DNA of 64,000 nucleotides from Noviherbaspirillum saxi (GTDB taxonomy: Bacteria > Pseudomonadota > Gammaproteobacteria > Burkholderiales > Burkholderiaceae_D): assembly GCF_003591035.1 (NCBI RefSeq), contig NZ_QYUO01000003.1, positions 496,001 through 560,000 on the forward strand, given 5' to 3'. This document shows positions 18,893 to 28,305 of the stretch, piece by piece. How positions within the stretch are numbered: the first letter of the stretch is position 1; every line of letters starts with the position of its first letter. Position numbers and translations under genes: made by a program. The notes under the pieces were generated by a model. That model did not search any database. It saw only the letters and a list, made by a program, of their open reading frames with translations, and was not told the origin of the DNA.

Positions 18893-20778
18893 TGCATGTT
18901 CCCCGGACCGCCGGTTGCAGCATGCGGCGCCGGGTCGGACTGGGCTGTGTAGAAGCGCAGCTGCACCCACAAGCGGGCGATGTCTGCTTCCAGTTGCAGC
19001 GCTTGGAGACGTACGTCAATTTCATTGCGGCGTGCCGCCAACACATCGGCCAACATCACCTTGCCGCCTCTATAGGCCGCCAGCGATGCCTGGGTACGTT
19101 GCTTCGCCAGCGGCAACAATTCTCGCTCGAAGCGCAGGTGGCGCTCACGGCCATTTTCCCATTCGGCCGCAGTGTTGCGGACTTCCGCAGTGACAGCCCG
19201 CAAGGCTTCTTCCCGCTCGGCCGCCGCTTGCGCACCCTTTGCGATACTGGCCGAGATTTCACGGTCCTGGCGATTCTTCGGATCGATCTGAAAAGGGATG
19301 GAGAGGCCGACCGACAGCATGTTGCCCTGCATGGAACCGCGCTGGCTGTAGGCCAGTTCCACGCTCCAGTCGGAAGATTTGTTCGCTTGCGCAAGCTGTA
19401 TTTCAGTCGTACTGATTTTTTCCTGCCTGGCCAGCAACGCAATTTGCGGATGCTCATCCAGCTGGCGAAGAATTGTGGACACATCGACCGGCACGAGGTC
19501 AACGGAAGGCCGTTCCGCCAGCGGCCGGCTCGCCGCCTCGCCTATCCAGCGTGCCAGCATGGTCCTCGCGCTCCGGATCCTGCGCGCGGTCTCGCTGGCG
19601 CGGTTGTCGACCTCAGCCAGTCCGCTTTTGGCGGCAAGAATATCCGCCTGGCTACCAGTCCCGCCACGATAACTGCTTTCGGCAGCCACGATCTCCGCCT
19701 TCGCCTGCTCGCGCTGACTTGCGATGACGCTTGCCATCGTCTCGGCGTAGTAAACATCGAACCAGACAAGCGCCGTATCCCGCTCGATCGCGGCGGCCGC
19801 GAGGTCCTTTTCGGCCAGCATCTTTTCGGATTCGCGCGTGAAACGGTCCGCGCGCAAACGGCGTTTGTCGCTACCGGTGAATTCCTGCGAGACACCGATC
19901 CGACGCATTGTCATTGCGTCGCCGGTCAGGCTGAACCGATCCGCTCCGCTCACGGGAAGATTTTCGATACCGCCCCTGAGAACAGGATCGGGCAATTGAC
20001 GTGCGGCGGTTGCCATTTCCAGCGATGCGGACGCCGAGCGATCCTGTGCGACGAGCTGAAGCGACCGGGCGGTCGCGTGGCGTAATGCCTCGGCCAGAGT
20101 GAGTCCGCTCGAGGTCGTGCCGACGCGCCGGCTCCTGATCTCCGGCTCCATGGGATAGCCGGCGTTGAAGCTCGTGCCGGGTGCCGGAAGGGCCGGTAGA
20201 GACGAGGGCAGCGCCGCGACATGACGCTTATCCTCCGCTCGCAGCAACGCAAACTCGGGGCGAAATGCCGGCTTGCGATTGGGATCAGGCGGCGGCACGG
20301 GGCCGGCCATGACGGGCAGGCGCTGCGCGGGATGCCCTGCCTGGAGGGCGGTATCGCCAACGCGTGCCGTCTCGGTCTGCGTCCGCCTGGCTCCGGGGAC
20401 GTAGGCGATCCCGCGGTGAAGAATCAGATCGGGCAATACATCGTCTCCGGTCTCGGCGCGTCGGTCCGGAGCCGGCGGAGGAACACGCGCGGCATGCGGC
20501 TGGTTCCGCGCCTTCGCATGCGCAGCCTTCGGTGTGTAGGCAATTCCCGCGCGCAGGACGAGATCCGGCACACGACCGTCGTCAACACCCACCGTCCTCT
20601 CTTCCAAACGCGGCGCAGTCTGGTATCCACGGTCTTGCGAATCCGACGCAGCGGCAAGGGACATCACCGACAGCAGCATCGCCGCGCTGAGTGGCATCGG
20701 CAGACAAGCACGACCATCCGCTCTGATCTCCGTTGCTAGTAGAGTCGCGCCTGCCAATCGATATCCAAACATCCTCAT
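18889..20778 (-). CDS. TolC-family outer membrane channel (CusC role) with repeat-bearing N-terminal extension
   Basis: A 629-residue outer-membrane efflux protein. The TolC-type domain fills about residues 225-620 (LTLAEALRHATARS; later SYRGGTGSQADILAAKSGLAEVD and its second-repeat partner). It precedes and overlaps cusB by four bases, so it is the channel of the Cus pump. Unusually, about 170 residues stand between the signal-like start (SAAMLLSVMSLAAAS, near residues 31-45) and the TolC domain. This stretch is Pro/Arg-rich and contains two copies of one motif: DGRVPDLVLRAGIAYTP (67-83) and DDVLPDLILHRGIAYVP (112-128). The start may be at 20778, 20772 or 20697; AGGAA lies before the first two. 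Confidence 0.88.
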   Translation of the reverse strand: MRMFGYRLAGATLLATEIRADGRACLPMPLSAAMLLSVMSLAAASDSQDRGYQTAPRLEERTVGVDDGRVPDLVLRAGIAYTPKAAHAKARNQPHAARVPPPAPDRRAETGDDVLPDLILHRGIAYVPGARRTQTETARVGDTALQAGHPAQRLPVMAGPVPPPDPNRKPAFRPEFALLRAEDKRHVAALPSSLPALPAPGTSFNAGYPMEPEIRSRRVGTTSSGLTLAEALRHATARSLQLVAQDRSASASLEMATAARQLPDPVLRGGIENLPVSGADRFSLTGDAMTMRRIGVSQEFTGSDKRRLRADRFTRESEKMLAEKDLAAAAIERDTALVWFDVYYAETMASVIASQREQAKAEIVAAESSYRGGTGSQADILAAKSGLAEVDNRASETARRIRSARTMLARWIGEAASRPLAERPSVDLVPVDVSTILRQLDEHPQIALLARQEKISTTEIQLAQANKSSDWSVELAYSQRGSMQGNMLSVGLSIPFQIDPKNRQDREISASIAKGAQAAAEREEALRAVTAEVRNTAAEWENGRERHLRFERELLPLAKQRTQASLAAYRGGKVMLADVLAARRNEIDVRLQALQLEADIARLWVQLRFYTAQSDPAPHAATGGPGNMQ

Positions 20779-21215
20779 CTCAACGGGTTCCTGAAAAAGA
20801 CGTGATTCGCTACGTTGCGATTCCCTCTGATGTTCATCCTCTGAAGCAGCCGCGACCTGGATGCAAGCCGCATCGCCAACACTTCAGCATTAAACGTGCC
20901 ATGCGCCATTTTTCGCACATGCCTCAAGCAGCCATCGTGGTCTGGCGAAAGACATGGAGCGAGGCTATTGCAGACTTGCATAGAGCGCAGCGACCTTATC
21001 TTGCGGCCCTGCCCTGCAAGATTTCGTGGACCGACAGATCGGGGGCCGAATGCCTGAACTGCAGCACGCTCACGCTGAAACGAACCTGATCTGTGGATAT
21101 TGAGTGACCTGGATTGTCATGATGGTTCCATCCTGCGCGGAGGCGGCTTGCCCCAGCCTGCGCGCACGGGAACATCCTGCCGAGCAAAGTGCGTGATGCC
21201 TCATCGGGCACAGCT
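20779..21215. other. Promoter region of the cus operon
   Basis: A 437-base stretch upstream of the cus operon and downstream of the TSUP gene. It must hold the cus promoter, but no CueR- or CusR-type box was recognised. Open frames here lack motifs and ribosome binding sites. Confidence 0.4.
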
Positions 21216-21974
21216 TCAGCCAGAGAAGTCGCCGATCAGCTTGGGCAGGGAAGATGCAAGCAATGCGATGCCGGATGCGGTCAACAGACCGAGGACCAGT
21301 TTTCGAAAGTTCGTCTCGCTCATGCCGATATACAGCCGTGCACCGAGGAGTGAAGGAATGAGCATCGCAGGCCCGACAATCACAAACATGGGAATCATGT
21401 CTGCGTTCACCACACCAGTGCTGACATAAATGAGCATCGTCACGAACAAAACGGCCAAGTTGAAATTCTGGATAACGGAACGCTGCTCGCTCTTGTCGAA
21501 TCTCTTCAGGGTGCACCACAGCGTGGGGATGGTGCCGCTAAAGCCGCCCAGGCCACCCATCATGCCCCCCAGGACGCCAACGATTCCATTGGCGAGCGAT
21601 CCCCCGGCTTCGATACGCCGCAGGCGATGCGCGAACAGCATGATGGGGCACCAGACGACAAGGATCGTTCCCAATGTTGCCTTGAACAGTTGAATGTTCA
21701 GGTGCGGCAGGATACCTACCCCGATCGGGATGCCGACCAGGCCGCCGAGGATAAAGGGAAGCAGAAGCTTTAGATCCATGCGGCGTCGCACCGTGAACAC
21801 GGCCACGATCTGCCCGGTCAGTCCGCCGAAGACGGCCATTGCGGCGGCCAGCCTGGGATCGATGGCCCAGGCCCAGAACGACATCGCCACCAGTCCGAAC
21901 GCGAAGCCGGAAAGGCCTTGAACGAAGCCGGCGACCACTGCGCCGAGTATTACGATCAAAATTGTTATATCCAT
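21216..21974 (-). CDS. TSUP family (TauE/SafE) membrane transporter
   Basis: A 252-residue membrane protein with about eight membrane segments in two repeats, the layout of the TauE/SafE sulfite/sulfonate exporter family: GAVVAGFVQGLSGFAFGLVAMSFWAW near the start and GVLGGMMGGLGGFSGTIPTLW in the middle. The ATG at 21974 begins the hydrophobic stretch; the upstream extension to 22046 is polar and unsupported. It lies 88 bases downstream of the Lrp-type regulator on the same strand and may be controlled by it. The substrate is unknown; these proteins move small organic or sulfur anions. Confidence 0.85.
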   Translation of the reverse strand: MDITILIVILGAVVAGFVQGLSGFAFGLVAMSFWAWAIDPRLAAAMAVFGGLTGQIVAVFTVRRRMDLKLLLPFILGGLVGIPIGVGILPHLNIQLFKATLGTILVVWCPIMLFAHRLRRIEAGGSLANGIVGVLGGMMGGLGGFSGTIPTLWCTLKRFDKSEQRSVIQNFNLAVLFVTMLIYVSTGVVNADMIPMFVIVGPAMLIPSLLGARLYIGMSETNFRKLVLGLLTASGIALLASSLPKLIGDFSG

Positions 21975-22062
21975 GCGGTGTGCATTTTCAATCTGTGGTG
22001 CGGTAATGAATAGGTCCGTGGATGACGGTCGATGGCTGCCGCGCACGCGGTGCCGGTCCGAT

Positions 22063-22581
22063 TTAGCGCGCCAGCACCAGCTTTCGCGTGGCCTCGGTGG
22101 GCTGCAGCAGATGTCCCAATGGCAGAACGTTGGTCTGCTTTATTCTCTTGAGCGTGATATTCGACTTTACGTTGACCACACCCGGTGCGCGCAGCAGGCT
22201 GCTCATCAGAAATGCCGAAAAAGACGCCAGGTCGGGCACCACAATCCTGAGGATGTAATCCGCTTCGCCGGTAACCGACAGGCACTCGAGAACTTCCGGC
22301 ATGTCGGAAACCGCCCGTTCGAAAGTGTCGCTGCGTGCTTCCCCATGGCGTTCCAGCGTGACCGAGGTAAACGCCATCACGCTCAGGCCGACGATGTCGG
22401 GATCGAGCATCGCTGCATAGTGACTGATCACCTTTGCTTCTTCCAGCCGCTGTATGCGTCGGCTGACTTGCGACGTGGACAGATGAATTTTCTCGCCCAG
22501 GGTACCGTTGGTTGTCCTTCCGTCCTGCTGCAATTCGTCCAAAATCTCCAAATCATACCGATCGACATTTATCGTAGTCAT
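22063..22581 (-). CDS. Lrp/AsnC family transcriptional regulator
   Basis: A 172-residue regulator with an N-terminal winged helix-turn-helix (about residues 5-60: LDELQQDGRTTNGTLGEKIHLSTSQVSRRIQRLEE) and a C-terminal RAM ligand domain (GEADYILRIVVPDL). ATG at 22581 has GGAGA upstream and is chosen over a TTG three codons earlier. It is divergent from hpd across about 230 bases containing a 15-base palindrome, so it most likely controls 4-hydroxyphenylpyruvate dioxygenase in response to an aromatic amino acid. It may also regulate itself and the TSUP gene. Confidence 0.9.
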   Translation of the reverse strand: MTTINVDRYDLEILDELQQDGRTTNGTLGEKIHLSTSQVSRRIQRLEEAKVISHYAAMLDPDIVGLSVMAFTSVTLERHGEARSDTFERAVSDMPEVLECLSVTGEADYILRIVVPDLASFSAFLMSSLLRAPGVVNVKSNITLKRIKQTNVLPLGHLLQPTEATRKLVLAR

Positions 22582-22605
22582 TCTATTCAATCTCCGCCAT
22601 AAATT

Positions 22606-22620
22606 TGCACACTTTGTGCA
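22606..22620. promoter_or_regulatory. Palindromic operator between lrp-type gene and hpd
   Basis: TGCACACTTTGTGCA is a 15-base inverted repeat with six-base arms and a 3-base spacer, 25 bases before the regulator's start. A related sequence (GCGCACAAATTGCATGC) lies about 30 bases further toward hpd. Lrp-type proteins bind arrays of such sites, so this is a candidate operator for the divergent pair. Confidence 0.5.
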
Positions 22621-22814
22621 TGTTGACCTTTAAATACTACACATAACGCGCACAAATTGCATGCTTCGCGCATTAGACTTTGCCTATTGTCACTAGATTA
22701 CGCCGTCCGGCCAATGTGATCGATTGGCGGATTCCCGGCACTGTTTCACAGGCAGCGGATCTGAACAACAGGTGTCCGTCACTACTCTGCTCCACTCTTT
22801 TTCAGGAATACATC

Positions 22815-23891
22815 ATGGCTGATTTGTTTGAAAACCCGATGGGCCTCATGGGCTTCGAATTTGTTGAATTCGCGTCGCCGACGCCGGGAGTGCTGGAGCC
22901 GATGTTCGAGACGATGGGCTTTACCAAGGTGGCGCGCCATCGTTCCAAGAATGTGGTGTTGTACCGCCAGGGCGGCATCAATTTCATCATCAACAGCGAA
23001 CCCCACAGCATCGCCTCTTACTTTGCCGCCGAGCATGGCCCGTCCGCCTGCGGCATGGCTTTCCGCGTCAAGGATGCGCACAAGGCCTATGCGCGCGCGC
23101 TGGAGCTCGGCGCGCAACCGGTCGACATCCCGACCGGACCGATGGAATTGCGTCTTCCCGCCATCAAGGGCATCGGCGGCGCTCCGCTGTATCTGATCGA
23201 CCGCTTCGAAGAAGGCAAGTCGATCTACGATATCGACTTTGAATTTATCGAAGGCGTCGACCGCAATCCTCAAGGCGCCGGCCTGAAGCTGATCGATCAC
23301 CTGACCCACAACGTCTATCGTGGCCGCATGTCTTACTGGGCTGCCTTCTATGAGCGCCTGTTCAACTTCCGCGAAATTCGCTACTTCGACATCCAGGGCG
23401 AATATACCGGCCTGACCTCCAAGGCGATGACCGCGCCCGATGGCATGATCCGCATTCCGCTCAATGAAGAATCGAAGAAGGGCTCCGGCCAGATCGAAGA
23501 ATTCCTGATGCAGTTCAACGGCGAAGGCATCCAGCACATCGCACTCTATACCGATGACCTGATTTCGACCCTGGACCAGTTGAAGATGGCGGGTGTCGAC
23601 TTCATGCCGTCGCCGCCCGAAACGTACTACGAAATGCTGTCTGAAAGACTGCCGGGACATGGCGAAAACGTCAGCGAATTGCAGACACGCGGCATCCTGC
23701 TCGACGGCTCGACCAACGGCGGTGAAAAGCGTTTGCTGCTGCAGATCTTTTCCAAGACCGTGTTTGGCCCCGTCTTCTTCGAATTCATCCAGCGCAAGGG
23801 CGACGATGGCTTTGGCGAAGGCAACTTCAAGGCATTGTTCGAATCCATCGAACGGGATCAGGTGCGTCGCGGCGTACTGCAAACCGCTTAA
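22815..23891 (+). CDS. hpd: 4-hydroxyphenylpyruvate dioxygenase
   Basis: A 358-residue enzyme that converts 4-hydroxyphenylpyruvate to homogentisate, the second step of tyrosine breakdown. The two vicinal-oxygen-chelate domains are intact. The iron ligands are His162 ([10 protein letters not shown]), His241 ([11 protein letters not shown]) and Glu323 ([13 protein letters not shown]), the usual spacing for bacterial enzymes. The start at 22815 ([10 protein letters not shown]) follows an AGGA-type site; the longer frame upstream is not protein-like. The product feeds hmgA at 25.1 kb. The divergent Lrp-type regulator probably controls it. Confidence 0.96.
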   Translation: MADLFENPMGLMGFEFVEFASPTPGVLEPMFETMGFTKVARHRSKNVVLYRQGGINFIINSEPHSIASYFAAEHGPSACGMAFRVKDAHKAYARALELGAQPVDIPTGPMELRLPAIKGIGGAPLYLIDRFEEGKSIYDIDFEFIEGVDRNPQGAGLKLIDHLTHNVYRGRMSYWAAFYERLFNFREIRYFDIQGEYTGLTSKAMTAPDGMIRIPLNEESKKGSGQIEEFLMQFNGEGIQHIALYTDDLISTLDQLKMAGVDFMPSPPETYYEMLSERLPGHGENVSELQTRGILLDGSTNGGEKRLLLQIFSKTVFGPVFFEFIQRKGDDGFGEGNFKALFESIERDQVRRGVLQTA

Positions 23892-24016
23892 GGCATAGGA
23901 ACCGGCAGGCGGCATTTCTCAACGATTGAGCAACGACACACGAGCAGCGCTGTCATCCGGCTTCTGGGTTGTCGAATGAAAACATCGCGGTTGACGACAG
24001 CCCGGTGTGCGTTGCG

Positions 24017-24922
24017 CTATTCCCTGAACGTCTTCGCAATCACGGTACGCAACCATTGGTTGCCACTGTCCTGGTTGAAACGGCGGTGCCAGAAAATGCT
24101 TGTCTGCAGCGGCGGCAGTTTCAGCGGCGGGTAGATGAAGGCGAGCCCGAAGGGCGCGGCGGCTCGCTGTGCCAGCTTTTCCGGCACGGTCACCACCATG
24201 TCGGTGCTGCTGACGATATAGGGTACGGATGTAAAGTGCGGTACATGGAATTGCGCCCTGCTCGCCACGCCTGCCTTCTCCAGCCTGTCATTAATCACGT
24301 CATACGGGTTCTCGCGCGACGAGACGATGAGATGTCTTGCCTGAAGGAATTCGGCAAGACTGACTTTGCCGTTCGCAAAGACATGATCCTTGCGAAACAT
24401 CGTGACATACTTCTGACTAAATAAGCTGCGGTGGTAGAGGCTTTCCGATGCATCGGTAAACGCCCCGATCACCAGGTCGATCTGGCCTGTCTCGATACCT
24501 TCACGCCAGTCCACCGTGTTCACCCGCACGGCACTAATCCGGACATGCGGTGCGATTTTGTTACATTGTTCCAGTAGCGTCGGCATGAAATGGATCTCGC
24601 CCACGTCGGTCATCGCGATCACGAACTGGCGGTCGCTACTCAGCGGCTCGAACTGCTGCTGCCGATTCAGCGCGCGGGAAACGTTTGCCAATGCGTTGGT
24701 AATCGGCTCGGCAATATCCTGCGCATAAGGCGTGGGCTGCATGCCCTGTGCGGTACGGACGAACAACTCATCATCGAAGGTCTTGCGTAGTCGCGCAAGC
24801 GCATTACTGATCGTAGGCTGAGACAGGCCGAGACGTTCCGCGACCAGCGATACTTGCCGCTGCTGAAATAGTTCATGGAAGATCACGAGCAGATTAAGAT
24901 CGATATCGGAGGGATTACGCAT
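24017..24922 (-). CDS. LysR family regulator of the homogentisate genes
   Basis: A 301-residue LysR-type regulator. The helix-turn-helix is at about residues 5-65 (DLNLLVIFHELFQQRQVSLV, then AERLGLSQPTISNALARLR and LFVRTAQGMQPT), typical of the NodD/NahR branch. The C-terminal half is the substrate-binding fold. It is transcribed away from hmgA across a 140-base AT-rich gap, the usual arrangement for a LysR regulator and its target. It is therefore inferred to activate hmgA-fah with an aromatic intermediate as inducer. Confidence 0.9.
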   Translation of the reverse strand: MRNPSDIDLNLLVIFHELFQQRQVSLVAERLGLSQPTISNALARLRKTFDDELFVRTAQGMQPTPYAQDIAEPITNALANVSRALNRQQQFEPLSSDRQFVIAMTDVGEIHFMPTLLEQCNKIAPHVRISAVRVNTVDWREGIETGQIDLVIGAFTDASESLYHRSLFSQKYVTMFRKDHVFANGKVSLAEFLQARHLIVSSRENPYDVINDRLEKAGVASRAQFHVPHFTSVPYIVSSTDMVVTVPEKLAQRAAAPFGLAFIYPPLKLPPLQTSIFWHRRFNQDSGNQWLRTVIAKTFRE

Positions 24923-25062
24923 TATTGATTATCTAAATATCCGAAATTTGTGTATTTGTATTTTAATTCATCGAGTATGGTCCTATAGTCGTTGCTGTCA
25001 TTCTTTCGTTTCCGGTATTCCGGCACGAATTTGCCATTTATCGTTCGCACAGGAACATTTTC
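24923..25062. promoter_or_regulatory. Divergent promoter region LysR / hmgA
   Basis: The 140 bases between the two starts are AT-rich (for example ATTATTGATTATCTAAATAT), unlike the flanking genes. LysR regulators typically bind a T-N11-A dyad in such gaps; several weak candidates occur but none stands out. AGGAAC lies before hmgA. Confidence 0.45.
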
Positions 25063-26406
25063 ATGACAACCATCGACGATCTCGCCAAAGCGCCTGGTCT
25101 AACCATCAACAAGGCACGCTACCAGTCTGGTTTTGCCAATGAATTTGCAAGCGAAGCCTTGCCCGGCGCCTTGCCTATCGGACAGAATTCCCCGCAGCGT
25201 GCGCCGTATGGCCTGTACGCCGAGCAAATTTCGGGTACCGCATTCACTGCTCCGCGTAGCCATAACAGACGTTCGTGGCTGTATCGCATCCGGCCAGCCG
25301 CAGTGCATCAGCCCTTCAAGTTGGTCGAGTCGAGCACCATCGTGTCCGATTTTGCTAGCGTGCCGCCGACCCCACCGAATCAGCTGCGCTGGAATCCCCT
25401 GCCAATGCCCACCACGCCAACGGACTTCATCGAAGGCTGGGTCACTATGGCCGGTAACGGCTCACCGGACGCCATGGCCGGATGCGCAATTCATCTGTAT
25501 GCCGCCAACAAAACAATGGAAGGCCGCTACTTCTATAACGCTGACGGCGAATTACTGATCGTGCCGCAGCAGGGCCGGCTTCAGATTGCAACCGAAATGG
25601 GGATGCTGGAAATCGAGCCTCAGGAAATCGCCGTCATTCCGCGCGGCGTGCGTTTCCGCGTTGCACTGCCGGACGCTCAGGCGCGCGGTTATATCTGCGA
25701 AAACTTTGGCGCGCTGTTCCGGTTGCCCGATCTGGGCATCATCGGTTCCAACGGTCTCGCCAATCCGCGCGACTTCCTGACGCCGCATGCGGCCTATGAA
25801 GACGTGGAAGGAGAGTTCGAACTGCTGGCCAAGTTCAACGGCCACTTGTGGAGCGCCGCGATCAGCCATTCGCCGCTGGACGTCGTGGCATGGCACGGCA
25901 ACTACGCGCCGTACAAATACGACCTGCGCCGCTTCAATACCATCGGTTCGATCAGCTACGATCATCCTGATCCGTCGATTTTCCTGGTGCTGCAGTCGCC
26001 GAGCGACACGCCGGGTGTTGATACCATCGACTTCGTGATCTTTCCACCGCGCTGGCTCGCCGCGGAAAACACGTTCCGGCCGCCCTGGTTCCACCGCAAC
26101 ATCGCGAGTGAATTCATGGGCCTGATTCATGGCGAGTACGATGCCAAGGCAGAAGGTTTCGTCCCCGGCGGCGCCAGCCTGCACAACTGCATGTCGGGGC
26201 ACGGCCCGGACGGCGAAACTTATGAAAAGGCATCCCGCATCGACACCACCGCGCCCAACAAGGTGGCCGACACCATGGCTTTCATGTTCGAGACACCGAC
26301 TGTGATCAAGCCGACGCGGTTCGCGCTGGAGACCTCGCAGTTGCAGAACGAATACTTTCAATGCTGGCAGACCATCAAGAAAAATTTCAATCCGAACGCA
26401 AAATGA
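25063..26406 (+). CDS. hmgA: Homogentisate 1,2-dioxygenase
   Basis: A 447-residue non-haem iron enzyme opening the ring of homogentisate to maleylacetoacetate. The iron ligands His344 (WFHRN), Glu350 (SEFMG) and His380 (SGHGPD) have exactly the 6- and 30-residue spacing of the human enzyme (335, 341, 371). Length is normal. It overlaps fah by four bases (ATGA), so the two are translationally coupled. No maleylacetoacetate isomerase gene is in the window; it must lie elsewhere or be dispensable. Confidence 0.97.
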   Translation: MTTIDDLAKAPGLTINKARYQSGFANEFASEALPGALPIGQNSPQRAPYGLYAEQISGTAFTAPRSHNRRSWLYRIRPAAVHQPFKLVESSTIVSDFASVPPTPPNQLRWNPLPMPTTPTDFIEGWVTMAGNGSPDAMAGCAIHLYAANKTMEGRYFYNADGELLIVPQQGRLQIATEMGMLEIEPQEIAVIPRGVRFRVALPDAQARGYICENFGALFRLPDLGIIGSNGLANPRDFLTPHAAYEDVEGEFELLAKFNGHLWSAAISHSPLDVVAWHGNYAPYKYDLRRFNTIGSISYDHPDPSIFLVLQSPSDTPGVDTIDFVIFPPRWLAAENTFRPPWFHRNIASEFMGLIHGEYDAKAEGFVPGGASLHNCMSGHGPDGETYEKASRIDTTAPNKVADTMAFMFETPTVIKPTRFALETSQLQNEYFQCWQTIKKNFNPNAK

Positions 26407-27674
26407 ATACATCAGATATGACAACCGCGCCCGATCTCAAGAGCTGGGTGGAAAGTGCGAATGCCGCCGACAATGAATTTCCGATCCAAAACCTCCCGTT
26501 CGGACGCTTTCGCCGCGACAGCAATAGCGACTGGCTGATCGGCGTCGCCATCGGCGACCAGGTGCTGGACTTGCGCAAGGCAAAGCTGATCGACACCATC
26601 GACATGAATCACTTGATGGCGTCAACCAGCGACGAGCGCCGTCGCCTGCGCCTGGCGATTTCCGAAGGCCTGCGACATGGCAGTGCACAGCAGGCGGCAT
26701 TCGCTTCTGCACTTGTGCCGCAAGACCAGGTGGAACTCGGCCTGCCCTGCCAGATCGGCGACTACACGGATTTCTATACCGGCATTCATCATGCGACAAC
26801 CGTCGGCAAGCTGTTCCGCCCCGACAATCCGCTGATGCCGAACTACAAATGGGTGCCGATCGGTTATCACGGCCGCGCATCGTCCATCGGCGCCAGCGGG
26901 CAGCAATTCCATCGTCCGCGCGGCCAGACTAAAGGACCGGACGATCCGGCGCCGTCGCTCGGGCCGTCGCGCAGAATGGATTACGAACTGGAACTGGGCA
27001 TTTTCGTCGCACGGCAAAACGCATTGGGCGATCCGGTCACGATGGAACAAGCGGAAGAGCATGTGTTCGGCCTGGCCTTGCTCAACGACTGGAGCGCGCG
27101 CGATATCCAGGCTTGGGAGTACCAGCCGCTAGGACCGTTCCTGGCAAAAAACTTCGCGACCACCGTATCGCCATGGATCGTAACGATGGAAGCGCTGGCA
27201 CCATTCCGTATTCCATTCCAGCGCCCTGCGGGCGATCCGGCACCCTTGCCTTACCTCGATTCGGCATTGAACCGTGCAGCTGGTGGCATCGACATCAAGC
27301 TGGAAGTATGGCTGCAAACCGAAGCGATGCAGAAATCCAAGCTCGCGCCGCAACTGCTGACGACCTCCAATTACAGCGATGCCTACTGGACCGTGGCACA
27401 ACTGATTGCGCATCACACCGTGAATGGCTGCAACCTGCAAAGCGGCGACCTGCTTGGTTCCGGAACATTGTCGGGTGCTGCAGCCGATCAGGGCGGTTCG
27501 CTGCTGGAGTTGACGCTCGGCGGCAAACAGGCACTGACGCTGTCCAATGGCGAAAAACGCACCTTCCTGGAAGATGGCGACACGGTGATCCTGCGCGGGT
27601 ATTGTGAAAAACCGGGGGCAAGACGGATTGGTTTTGGCGAGTGTCGCGGTACCTTGCAGGGCGTAAGGAAGTAG
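26403..27674 (+). CDS. fah: Fumarylacetoacetase
   Basis: A 423-residue hydrolase splitting fumarylacetoacetate into fumarate and acetoacetate, the last step of the pathway. Family motifs are present: [20 protein letters not shown] (metal Asp and catalytic His region), [10 protein letters not shown] (metal Glu) and [19 protein letters not shown] (metal Asp). The start at 26403 overlaps the hmgA stop; an open extension to 26361 only repeats hmgA sequence in another frame. It ends the operon. Confidence 0.96.
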   Translation: MNTSDMTTAPDLKSWVESANAADNEFPIQNLPFGRFRRDSNSDWLIGVAIGDQVLDLRKAKLIDTIDMNHLMASTSDERRRLRLAISEGLRHGSAQQAAFASALVPQDQVELGLPCQIGDYTDFYTGIHHATTVGKLFRPDNPLMPNYKWVPIGYHGRASSIGASGQQFHRPRGQTKGPDDPAPSLGPSRRMDYELELGIFVARQNALGDPVTMEQAEEHVFGLALLNDWSARDIQAWEYQPLGPFLAKNFATTVSPWIVTMEALAPFRIPFQRPAGDPAPLPYLDSALNRAAGGIDIKLEVWLQTEAMQKSKLAPQLLTTSNYSDAYWTVAQLIAHHTVNGCNLQSGDLLGSGTLSGAAADQGGSLLELTLGGKQALTLSNGEKRTFLEDGDTVILRGYCEKPGARRIGFGECRGTLQGVRK

Positions 27675-27734
27675 TGAGATCGATGATGCCAACTGGCGTT
27701 GCATTGATGTGCGACGCCAGCCGATCATGTTGGC

Positions 27735-27989
27735 TCAGGAAACATTGCGAAATTGCAGAAATACAATGTCGACCTGCTGCCCATTGGATCGCCTGTACTC
27801 AATCCAGCGCAGCAAGTCTGGCAACCACTGCGCGACCGACGCTTGGCCAATCGGTGCTACGACAGCTACGCGCAAATCGTCGACGCCTGTTGCCGAGGCT
27901 GGAATCAATTCACACACATCCCCGGCGCCATTCGTTCGCTATGCACGCGGAGATGGACCAGCCTGACATCCGAGTTCAAGACCGGATAA
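27735..27989 (+). pseudogene. C-terminal remnant of an IS630-family transposase
   Basis: About 80 codons read KYNVDLLPIGSPVLNPAQQVW followed later by LANRCYDSYAQIVDACCRGW and IRSLCTRRWTSLTS. This is the end of an IS630-type DDE transposase, where LLPxPPYSPxLNPAExVW carries the last catalytic Glu. Here two residues are missing from the PPYSP part and the Glu is changed (NPAQQVW), so the piece is inactive as well as truncated. No inverted terminal repeats were recognised. It directly abuts the receiver fragment on the other strand. Confidence 0.8.
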
Positions 27990-28188
27990 AGTGGGATTGG
28001 TAGTAGCCGGTCAGGGCGATCAAGCCCATGGCCACGGTTTGCGCGAATGCGCGACGCTCATGAGCAACCTCGTCACCGTTCATTTCTGGCAGTCCTATAT
28101 CGATAATCGCGATATCTGATAATTCCGCACGGGTGATCTGAATGCCGATTCTTCCGTCCGCATTTGCAACTTGGAAACAATATTGATG
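27976..28188 (-). pseudogene. Receiver-domain remnant of a response regulator or hybrid kinase
   Basis: In one minus-strand frame about 70 codons read QVANADGRIGIQITRAELSD, then IAIIDIGLPEMNGDEVAHERR, then IALTGY. This is the middle of a receiver domain: the phosphoacceptor Asp in IIDIGLP and the switch Thr in ALTGY. The part after ALTGY (normally the conserved Lys-Pro) is lost exactly where the IS630 piece begins, and no start is found upstream. It resembles the receiver at the end of the hybrid kinase at 43.5-45.9 kb (LLDIGMPDMDGNELARRLR, AVTGYGQ). Confidence 0.75.
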
Positions 28189-28305
28189 TTATGATAAACC
28201 GCTTCCTGAAGTACCTTCTCAAGAAGCAAGCCTATGTCCTTGATTTAGAAGCCGGATCCGCGTTGTTATTTTTTCATCACCATGCGTCCAGATTAAGCGC
28301 AAATT

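Noticed and set aside
18892..20085. 397-codon plus frame opposite the TolC-type gene
   Set aside because: No motif or ribosome site; the minus frame is part of an overlapping efflux operon.
22782..23915. 377-codon frame antisense to hpd
   Set aside because: Shadow of a well-identified dioxygenase whose iron ligands are in the plus frame.
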